A stretch of 64,000 nucleotides of DNA from the NCBI GenBank assembly GCA_028671895.1, contig CM053810.1, positions 36,249,501 to 36,313,500 on the forward strand, in the 5' to 3' direction. How positions within the stretch are numbered: position 1 is the stretch's first letter; each line of letters opens with the position of its first letter. The notes under the pieces were generated by a model. It was not told the DNA's origin and did not search any database. It was given only the letters and a program-made list of their open reading frames with translations. The DNA is from Oenanthe sinensis (taxonomy: Eukaryota; Streptophyta; Magnoliopsida; Apiales; Apiaceae). Positions 27,701 to 35,239 of the stretch are shown here, piece after piece. The translations under genes and the position numbers were made by a program.

Positions 27701-29640
27701 TGTTTTCATCTTCAAATGAGCCAAGAATTATCCTACAAGAATTTACAAGTTTTTTCCATGATCAAACGAGTCAAAAATGAAGCTAAAAGTTGTTTCCCGG
27801 TGGGAACGAGTCAAAAATGAAGTCTCAAGTTGTTAATGATTGTTTTCATATTCAAATGAGCCAAGAATGATCCTATAAGAGCTTACAAGTTGTTTCCATG
27901 GTCAAAAATGTCAAGAATGAAGGTTCAAGTTGTTTCCAAGTTCGAACGAGTCAAGAATGAATTCTCAAGTTGTTACGGATTGTTTTCATATTCAAATGAG
28001 CCAAGAATGATCGAATAAGAGTTTACAAGTTGTTTACATGGTCAAACATGTCAAGAATGAAGGTACAAGTTGTGTCCAAGTTCGAACGAGGCAAAAATGA
28101 ATTCTCAAGTTGTTACGGATTATTTCCATGTTCAAATGAGCAAAGAATGATCCTATAAGAGTTTACAAGTTGTTTACATGGTCAAACATGTCAAGAATGA
28201 AGGTACAAGTTGTGTCCAAGTTCGAACGAGTCAAGAATGAATTCTCAAGTTGTTACGGATTGTTTTCATATTCAAATGAGCCAAGAATGATCCTATAAGA
28301 GTTTACAAGTTATTTCCATGGTCAAACATGTCAAGAAAGAAGGTACAAGTTGTGTCCAAGTTCGAACGAGTCAAGAATGAAGTCTCCAGTTGTTACGGAA
28401 TATTTTCATGTTCAAATGAGCCAAGAATGATCCTACAAGAGTTTACAAGTTGTTTCCATGGTCAAACATGTCAAGAATGAAGGTTCATGTTGTTTCCAAG
28501 TTCGAACGAGGCAAGAATGAATTCTCAAGTTGTTACGGATTATTTCCATGTTCAAATGAGCAAAGAATGATCCTATAAGAGTTTACATGTTGTTCACATG
28601 GTCAAACATGTCAAGAATGAAAGTACAAGTTGTGTCCAAGTTCGAACGAGTCAAGAATGAATTCTCAAGTTGTTACGGATTGTTTTCATGTTAAAATGAG
28701 CCAAGAATGATCTAATAAGAGTTTACAAGTTTCCATGTTCGAACGATGCAAGAATGAAGTCTCAAGTTGTTACGGAATATTTTCATTTTCAAATGAACCA
28801 AGAATGATCCTATAAGAGCTTACAAGTTGTTTCCAAGTTTGAACGAGTCAAGAATGAAGTCCCAAGTAGTTATAGAATGTTTTCATATTCAAATGAGCCA
28901 AGAATTATCCTACAAGAATTTACAAGTTGTTTCCATGATCAAACGAGTCAAAAACGAAGCTAAAAGTTGTTTCCAAGTGGGAACGAGTCAAAAATGAAGT
29001 CTCAAGTTGTTAATGATTGTTTTCATATTCAAATGAGCCAAGAATGATCCTACAAGAGCTTACAAGTTGTTTCCATGGTCAAAAATGTCAAGAATGAAGG
29101 TTCAAGTTGTTTCCAAGTTCGAACGAGTCAAGAATGAATTCTCAAGTTGTTACGGATTGTTTTCATGTTAAAATGAGCCAAGAATGATCCAATAAGAGTT
29201 TACAAGTTTCCATGTTCGAACGATGCAAGAATGAAGTCTCAAGTTGTTACGGAATATTTTCATTTTCAAATGAACCAAGAATGATCCTATAAGAGCTTAC
29301 AAGTTGTTTCCATGTTTGAACGAGTCAAGAATGAAGTCCCAAGTAGTTATAGAATGTTTTCATCTTCAAATGAGCCAAGAATTATCCTACAAGAATTTAC
29401 AAGTTGTTTCCATGATCAAACGAGTCAAAAATGAAGCTAAAAGTTGTTTCCAAGTGGGAACGAGTCAAAAATGAAGTCTCAAGTTGTTAATGATTGTTTT
29501 CATGTTCAAATGAGCCAAGAATGATCCTACAAGAGCTTACAAGTTGTTTCCATGGTTAAAAATGTCAAGAATGAAGGTTCAAGTTGTTTCCAAGTTCGAA
29601 CGAGGCAAGAATGAATTCTCAAGTTGTTACGGATTATTTC
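18788..29640. repeat. 2494-bp higher-order repeat, about four copies
   Basis: The marker catgttgttcacatgg occurs at 21807, 24301, 26792 and 28586, giving spacings of 2494, 2491 and 1794 bp. The marker aaaaacgaagctaaaag gives 2494 bp between about 19680 and 22174. The length fits 15 x 140 + 2 x 97 + 2 x 100 = 2494. The 2491-bp copy has a 3-bp deletion near 24643. The last copy is shorter by 700 bp, which is five 140-bp subunits. The array stops at the gypsy insertion. Confidence 0.85.
29636..29640. other. Target-site duplication, left copy (gypsy element)
   Basis: The bases atttc directly precede the TG of the left LTR. The same five bases follow the CA of the right LTR at 43519-43523. Removing the element and one copy restores the satellite reading ggattatttccatgttc, which is found intact elsewhere in the array. 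Confidence 0.95.
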
Positions 29641-30679
29641 TGTAACGATCGAGGTAATTAAATCTATTTGAATAATATGAGGTATATGATTTATGTGTTT
29701 TAATGTGTTAAGATATGATATGTGGTGATTTTATATGTCCAGTTGACTGTCTGTTTGACTGTATTATGCTTAAGTGATTTAATTAAGTGATTAATTGATT
29801 TTTCATGCTTAATTTGAGTAACTGTTTGATTTTTATAAAATTATTGGTGTGTCCAATAATTATGAAATTTTATATGTAGCTCCTATGTGATTTTAGAGAC
29901 TTTCTAAAAATGGTGATGTATTTAATTCAAGTCCCAGTGATTTTATATAAATCTTTTACTCCTGTTTTATTCTAGAGATATTACTCTTCTAAATTCCATA
30001 TTTAATTATTGGAATGTCCAAAAATCATGAAACCTGTTCCAAAATGTTTCTTAAATATTTTGAGACTTGTGAAAAATAGAAGTTTATTTTATTTGAGCCC
30101 AAAATTATTTTTAATGATTTTTCTACTCTTATTTCCTATTTCTGCACTAAAACTTCAAAGATTTTTAATTAATTCTTTATTCATCAGAAAAATATTTCAA
30201 AAATATGGGGAGGTTTCTAAATTTATGATCTTTATTTGAAAAATATAAAAGTTATTTTTGTACTCTGTTTCTATCAAAATTCGAATTATAAATCGTTTTT
30301 AATTCAGAAATTGGGGTTGTGAAATTACTAAACTGCCCTTGCTTTTATCAAACCCAGCAGTCCCCTCTTTCTTTCCCCATTTCTGCCATTCTAGTTCAGG
30401 TCGTGTGCTCTCTCGTCTCTATGGCGATTTTTCTTGTTCCTCTTGTTTTTCATCACTTTGTTGATGAATCATGCCTAGTTTTTGATTCTCTTGCTAGTAC
30501 TTGAGCTAGTTTGGCATGTATCGGTTGTTTTGAGCTTTGCATGCATATATGTTTATGTGCCGTGTATGTATATATAGTTATTCTTGCATGCAACAGCTTT
30601 CATGAGTTGATTCTACTGATTTATGCTAGTTGGCTGCCTTAAATTGATTTGGTGAAGCTTTCGATTTGGAAGCCCGATT

Positions 30680-30708
30680 CCGGGCACCGTCGAACGGTTT
30701 TGCCCCGG
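30680..30708. other. GC-rich nested hairpin in 5' LTR
   Basis: An outer stem CCGGGCA / TGCCCCGG, with one bulged base, encloses an inner perfect hairpin CCGT-CGA-ACGG. It is a GC-rich island inside very AT-rich LTR. The identical copy lies near 40436-40464 in the 3' LTR. Its role is unknown. Confidence 0.6.
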
Positions 30709-31605
30709 CAATGACCTTGAGGAGCCGGTGTTTGCAAGGCTATGATGTTCTTGAGCCTACTTGTTGTCTAAATTACTCATATTTATCAATTAATTGGGTT
30801 GCATGTCGAATTAGCTGCTGCATGACAATTCTCCGGCCATGATTTTTAATTTCCGTCCACTAGCTTCGGTTGTTTTGATGTAGTAATTACCGACTTGGTT
30901 ATGTTGTGAAATGTTTTAGATGCAAATTGGACTTAACTAGTTACTGTGCAGTTTGTTGATAACCTGTTAAATTGCGTGATTAGTTTTCTAATTTTCCATA
31001 TTTATAATCGAATTTTTCCGGCCAACTTGTTATTTGCCGATTAGTAACAATTATATGTATGCTTAATTGTAGATGCTAAGCTTGGTTATGAGATGAAAAT
31101 AAGTTATGCAGTCGTAAATCGATTTAATTGAGGTGTAATAGCCGATTGCTAATTAATATTTTTTTTAGTTTTAATTTCGAATATATATGTATATTAATTT
31201 ATATTCGAAGATTTGATTATATGTGAGCATTTGATGGAGTTGATGTTATTTGTTAAGTCCTAATAAGAATTAGTTAGGATGTGCATTTTAAGGAATACTT
31301 GAGTTGGTTATGTGCCTATATTCAAAATTTTCGAATATACATGTATACATATATATTATATTCGAATTATATAAGTGAATGATAATTGAAGATTTAATCC
31401 TTGTAACTTGTATGGGCACGATTTTATGTGACTAAGATTGGGTATGATATATGATTGTCTGATTATGCATAATTGACATTGAATGATTGTTTGGGTCGGT
31501 TGTATTCCGACGGACAGCTCCGATTACAGGGGAAGTGCTGCCAAAATTTTCTAAAACTAAAACAACTTTGTAAAGCATTATTGGCACACCACTTCTGTAT
31601 AGGAA

Positions 31606-33265
31606 TGACTATCAGTCAGGAATATTGTAGATGATCTAATTGTCTAGGTGATACTTGTTTTCCAGTATAGAAGTGATTGAATAGTAGAATATGTCTACTA
31701 TGCATTATATATGTGTGTTAAAGGGTTACAGTTAACGAAAGGGTAGAATAGTTAGACGTTATTGAGAACGTCGAGAGTATAAGAGATACTGAAATAGTAT
31801 TATTTTTGTGTAGCTACGAAGGATATTGAGGTGAAGGACAAGGGAAAAGCTAAAGTAGAGAGTTAGTGTCTGGTGTAGACGATCTACCTGTTCCACAGCT
31901 GTAGCATTCTTTGTTTGAGGCAAGTAACTACTGCCTAATCTCTTTTAAATTAAGCACTGTTTTATAAACTGCTTTATAACCCTGCAACTGTATTATCTTA
32001 TCTCAACTGTTTTAAATTACAGCCTGCTTTACTTTAATTGATTTACTTAAACTGCAACCTTATACCAGTGTTAATTGCACTTTAAACTTTCAATCCCTGA
32101 ACTACTATTGGCAACTTATAAACTAGTTTTACAAATCTTAAACCAGTGATCTTGAGCTGTGATTTATGCTACCACCACTTCTTAACAATAATTGCTTAAA
32201 CCTAAACCTTAAAAGAACCCTGTTATTTAAGCCTAACTGTTATCCTGAGTAAATGTTTTACACCTGTTTTCAAAAACAACTGTTATACTTATGGATTGAC
32301 CCTGCACCTTGACTTCATAACTTTAACTTGTTTTAAATTTCCAGTTCATGATTTCAGCTTACCCTATTACAACAGAAACTTGTTTAAGACTTATCTTGGA
32401 ATAAACTTTACCTCTGTCTAATGATCTTTAAAAATGGATTTAAATATGGAATCCGACTTTCAAGAAGTCTTTTTCATCAAATGATTTGGTAACTTTAAAA
32501 AGAAAGGTTTTGGTTATTATAGGAATTCCGATCAAAATGGTTTCTGCGGATTCCTATAGGTTGGAGGCGTAAGAGGCCGAGTGACGCCGGTCCAGCACTT
32601 TTTATGTGTAGACTATAATGAGATAGTCAATGGCTATAATGAGATAGCCCAAGGCCAATGGCAATAAGTGCCTTTATGAGTACTCCTTATGTCCAGAGGG
32701 ACTTTAGTCCGTTATGGGGACTTTACGTGGCTGATCACCCGTATTGTCTGGCGTTATGAGAAAACTTCAACCAAAATGATTGTTTTAAACAGAAAAGGTC
32801 CTAATGAGATGACAGTTTTATAAATGTTTTGAAAATTAAAGGTCCTAATGAAAGGACAATTTTATAGATGATTTTAAAAGCAAGGTCCTAATGAGAGGAC
32901 AGTTTTATAAAATGTTTTGAAAGAATCAATCCTAAGGAAAGGATAGTTTTATATAAATGGACTTTGAAATGATTAATAATGAAAAATTGAAATGCCCTGT
33001 TATATCATGCCCTTTTTCAGCTTAAACTGTCAGTCCTATCTTGACTTCACCTTGTTTCAATTGTTATACTTTATTTTCCTGTTATCCAGCTAACCCTGCA
33101 GATTACTCTTATACTTCCACCTGGTTATTACTTTCCAGCTTCTTGTTTATTCTGTACCAGTTATTGAAATTGTTTAACCCTGCCAGCAGTTTTATAAAAG
33201 AAAGTTTTGCGAGTAATGATTACCCTGACTAGTATGTTAATTACAATTTTGGGACAATGAGGTCC
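31606..33265. other. Hairpin series with conserved AATGAG-type loops
   Basis: A run of short perfect inverted repeats. Those sharing a hexamer loop are GACGTT-ATTGAG-AACGTC (31755-31772), GACTAT-AATGAG-ATAGTC (32611-32628), GGCTAT-AATGAG-ATAGCC (32632-32649), GTCCT-AATGAA-AGGAC (32842-32857), GTCCT-AATGAG-AGGAC (32885-32900), ATCCT-AAGGAA-AGGAT (32929-32944) and GGAC-AATGAG-GTCC (33252-33265). The unit at 32798-32813 has a broken stem here but an intact one in the 3' LTR. Other hairpins include an 8-bp stem with loop ATATG (31681-31701), TGACT-ATC-AGTCA (31606-31618), and an 11-bp stem with one bulge (32519-32530 with 32547-32557). Isolated 5-bp stems are expected by chance; the shared loop and covarying stems are not. 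Confidence 0.65.
32790..32970 (+). repeat. Four 43-44-bp tandem units in LTR
   Basis: Units begin with ggtcctaatga or a variant at 32798, 32841, 32884 and 32928. Most continue with acagttttataaatg-like sequence and a gttttgaaa-like end. Each unit carries one of the AATGAG-loop hairpins. The 3' LTR has the same series at about 42546-42726. Confidence 0.8.
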
Positions 33266-33311
33266 AGAAATGATTTAAAGCATGGTTTTGAGAAAAGTCT
33301 TTTAAATTATG

Positions 33312-33317
33312 TATAAG
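33312..33317 (+). promoter_or_regulatory. TATA-like box of gypsy LTR (putative)
   Basis: The sequence tataag (in tatgtataagcctg) lies about 95 bp upstream of the ATG at 33408. A start site about 30 bp downstream would place the H3-like exon near the beginning of the transcript. I chose it by position and sequence only. The motif is weak in AT-rich DNA, and an acceptor-like ctaacatctacag just before the ATG leaves open an upstream exon. Confidence 0.35.
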
Positions 33318-33407
33318 CCTGTAGAACTGTTTTTAACCAGTATGTTTACTCGCTGAGCTTTTGTAGCTCATTCTTTTATTTTCTAACATCTACAGCTTTT
33401 GAGAATC

Positions 33408-33482
33408 ATGGTCCGTATTAAGCAGACTGCTCGGAAGAATATGTCCTACATGAACTTTGCTAGGCTGGCTGAGAGGGAACAG
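33408..33482 (+). CDS. Accessory gene exon 1: histone H3 tail-like peptide
   Basis: ATG at 33408 opens 25 codons ending CAG at 33482, immediately followed by a donor-like GTAGGATC. Residues 2-11 read VRIKQTARKN. The histone H3 tail after Met removal is ARTKQTARKS, so seven of ten positions match, including R2, K4, R8 and K9 in register from the N-terminus. Valine after Met usually permits Met removal, which would expose the mimic. The rest of the exon (NMSYMNFARLAEREQ) is not H3-like. If unspliced, the frame runs to TAG at 33534-33536 (42 residues). Joined in phase to 33957, it begins a 159-residue protein. The exon lies within the LTR, so an identical copy is at 43164-43238. The peptide similarity is seen directly; translation, splicing and mimicry are inference. 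Confidence 0.6.
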
Positions 33483-33956
33483 GTAGGATCGAGGCAGAGT
33501 TGGAAGGAAAAGACTTTGTTTAGTCTTGTACTTTAGTAGTAGATCTTGAGATGTTTCAGGAGTTGTAATATTATTTTTGTTGCTGTAAATTTAAATATAA
33601 ATGAATGTAGTAGTGTGCTTGTTTCATACCATTACCTTGAAAGATCCAGGTTAGTAGTCGGGGTCATATTTATGCGTATTTTCTATTATTGTTATTTAGG
33701 GTGCATGCATATAGAGTGTCAGTGACGCCCCGATCTAGACCCCGGGTCGGGAGGGCGCCACAGGTTGGTATCAGAGCTAAGGTTTTGGTCACTGAAACAA
33801 GCTAGGATTAAGTTAAACAAGTAGATCATTTAATAACAGAAGAGAGAGTAATGGTAAGATTGGATTAGATATTGAAAAGTAGTATAGACGTTAGGATTTT
33901 AACTGTAGATTTAAGGTGATCTTATCCCTTTTGCTTTACATATTATATTATTGCAG
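33483..33956 (+). other. Predicted intron spanning LTR end and primer site
   Basis: This 474-nt segment begins GTAGGATC after CAG and ends in a T-rich tract with TTGCAG (33951-33956). Exon phase is 0 on both sides. It contains the end of the LTR and the primer-binding site, so a spliced RNA would lack the primer site and could not be reverse transcribed normally, as with retroviral subgenomic mRNAs. Splice sites are judged by eye, without RNA evidence. Confidence 0.5.
33766..33777 (+). other. Primer-binding site, initiator tRNA-Met
   Basis: The sequence tggtatcagagc, three bases after the 5' LTR, matches the classic plant LTR-retrotransposon site complementary to the 3' end of tRNA-iMet. It primes minus-strand DNA synthesis. 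Confidence 0.95.
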
Positions 33957-34361
33957 GCTCGTGGTATTGTTTCACAACCACCACCCTCTCCTAGTTCCTC
34001 TGATTCTTCTTCTTCGGATTCTGACGATGATGTTATAGTCATATCCAGTTCTGAGAGCGAGGAGGAGTTGATTCCTGAGCCCCTTGCTCAGCCTGACCTA
34101 CCCTCAGGGAGTGCTTGTGCCCCTATTCGCCGTAGAGTTTATAGGCCAGCTATTACCCGAGGCCAGTTGAGAGTTCCCGAGCATCCTGTCGAGTGGTGGG
34201 AGGATCGCATTAGAGCTGTTGAGGAGGAGGGACGTAGGAAGATTGCGGCTAGGGCATTTCCAGACGATGTGGCGGAGCGGGCAGGAGAGTTAACCCGTGT
34301 GCTTAGTAGACTGCTGATTGGACTCAGGGCAGCCAGAGACAGGGATCATAGGGGTGATTAG
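33957..34361 (+). CDS. Accessory gene exon 2: Ser/acidic protein with SUMO-interacting motif
   Basis: The exon has 134 codons and a TAG stop, and lies between the primer site and gag. The open frame extends upstream to a stop at 33912 but has no ATG; it contains only TTG at 33951, which is part of the TTGCAG acceptor, so it is best read as a second exon. It begins ARGIVSQPPPSP, then a polyserine/Asp stretch. VIVISSSESEEE follows (34032-34067): a four-residue hydrophobic core followed by serines and acids, the typical form of a phosphorylatable SUMO-interacting motif. The C-terminal half is rich in Arg and Glu (for example EWWEDRIRAVEEEGRRKIAA) and probably helical. No enzymatic domain is recognised. 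Base composition is visibly more GC-rich than the A-rich gag, hinting at separate origin or strong codon constraint. Presence of the frame is certain; function is inferred from motifs. Confidence 0.6.
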   Translation, partial: ARGIVSQPPPSPSSSDSSSSDSDDDVIVISSSESEEELIPEPLAQPDLPSGSACAPIRRRVYRPAITRGQLRVPEHPVEWWEDRIRAVEEEGRRKIAARAFPDDVAERAGELTRVLSRLLIGLRAARDRDHRGD

Positions 34362-34801
34362 ATGTCAGGATGTTTGAGTGTTAGAAGGGACATTTGTTAG
34401 AGCCCTCTAGCACACTTGCCTAGATGTTATTTCTGTTTTCTTCCCAGTATTTTTTTTTCGTGTTTGTATTTTGACTATCTTGCACTTTGGTACTTTTCGT
34501 ATCTATATATGTTTGCTTTTCAGTTCCAGTATCTTCCGATATATCTGTCATTTACTTTTTCGCACATTTGACCATAAACTGTTCCTTTCCTTTACCAGTA
34601 CCTTATTTATACCTGTTGTGCTAACCTGTTTTCGATAAAACCTTTATATTCTTGTTGTACAGGCAACTTATGTAGTAATGATGCTACAAGATTGATTTTT
34701 AAATAAGTATTTTTAATTCCCAAATGATTTTAAAAGTATTTGAACTGTTTACGATACAGTGTAGTGTATTGCTTAATAAGTTGCTTGTGTCCCTATAGTA
34801 A
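34362..34801 (+). other. Linker before gag with acceptor-like end
   Basis: This is about 440 bp of T-rich sequence without a supported gene. Its end (ttgcttgtgtccctatag, AG at 34797-34798) resembles a 3' splice site placed three bases before the gag ATG at 34802. Joining the LTR exon here would put TAA directly after codon 25, with the gag ATG immediately next. Confidence 0.45.
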
Positions 34802-35239
34802 ATGCCGCCAAGAAAAAGAAACACCTCAAATTCGTCTCAGAACCAAAATACTCAAGATCAAAACCCCATGGACCCTACAGTTGCCCAACTCATTCAATTG
34901 CTACAACAGCAAACAGCTCTTTTAACCCAACAACAGCAAAGACCTTCTGCACCCCCAGCAGTTACCTTTAAATCTTTTCAAGCAGTGAAACCACCTGAAT
35001 TTAAAGGATCCACAAACCCAGTAGAAGCCCAAACTTGGCTTAAGGAAATGGAAAAAGCTTTTCAGTTAGTAGACGTAGATGAAGATAAAAAGACTGAGTA
35101 TGCTAGTTACTTTCTTAAAGCTGAAGCCGGTTACTGGTGGGAGTCTACGAAGATGCTTCAGGGTGAAGGTGTGATTTCTTGGGATCGGTTTACAGAATTG
35201 TTTTTAGAAAAGTACTTTCCTAGTTTCATGAAGGACTAG
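34802..35239 (+). pseudogene. gag: gag, N-terminal part, ended by premature TAG
   Basis: From ATG 34802 there are 145 codons. A Gln/Pro-rich N-terminus is followed by a retrotransposon Gag capsid-like domain (from about residue 59, VKPPEFKGSTNPVEAQTWL, through WDRFTELFLEKYFPSF). A TAG at 35237-35239 stops the frame inside the capsid domain. The next codon continues in the same frame with family-typical residues (MEIKFLELKQGG), so this is a point nonsense change, not a gene end. Gag would form the virus-like particle in the cytoplasm. The start is chosen as the first in-frame ATG, directly after an acceptor-like tract. Without readthrough this copy makes only a truncated Gag. Confidence 0.85.

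Larger units (their letters stand above)
1..29640. repeat. Satellite array, left block
   Basis: This is a continuous tandem satellite with no unrelated sequence that I can see. The basic 140-bp subunit is three modules: about 60 bp (begins caagttgttacgga), 40 bp (begins caagttgtttccatggtc) and 40 bp (begins caagttgtgtccaagttc). All share caagttgt and a gtcaagaatgaa-like core, so they look derived from one ancestral unit of about 40 bp. Shorter subunits of 100 bp (60+40) and 97 bp (60+37, a 3-bp deletion) lack one module. The open frames of about 61 codons that recur inside it are by-products of the repeat and not genes. The block starts before the window and is cut at 29640 by the gypsy insertion. 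Confidence 0.97.
29641..33762 (+). repeat. 5' LTR of gypsy element
   Basis: The LTR runs from tgtaacgatcgagg to gggcgccaca and is 4122 bp long, AT-rich and unusually large. It holds a GC-rich nested hairpin (30680-30708), many short inverted repeats (about 31.6-33.3 kb), four 43-44-bp tandem units (about 32790-32970), a TATA-like box (33312) and an exon encoding an H3-tail-like peptide (33408-33482). The open frames at 30009, 30319 and 33041 are short, AT-rich and without recognisable domains, so I do not call them genes. Between about 29.7 and 30.3 kb I see only AT-rich sequence. Confidence 0.95.

Noticed and set aside
1..29640. GTTCGAAC palindrome once or more per satellite subunit as a Pol III B box
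   Set aside because: It resembles GWTCRANNC but fails at the last base. No matching A box or T-run terminator is present, so I do not claim transcription by Pol III.
1..29640. CRISPR-like array
   Set aside because: Repeats are contiguous without unique spacers, and the context is a plant satellite with eukaryotic retrotransposons.
30009..30504. Open frames in the gypsy 5' LTR (copies at 39765 and 40075 in the 3' LTR)
   Set aside because: They are low-complexity, Phe/Leu-rich translations of AT-rich LTR with no domain, and small differences between LTRs change residues freely.
33041..33232. 63-codon frame in the LTR with a hydrophobic stretch
   Set aside because: It has no ATG start and no family. 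The hydrophobic residues follow from T-rich sequence.
31900..33300. Many isolated 4-5-bp inverted repeats in the gypsy LTR
   Set aside because: Stems this short are expected by chance in AT-rich DNA. Only hairpins with shared loops, covarying stems or long arms were kept.
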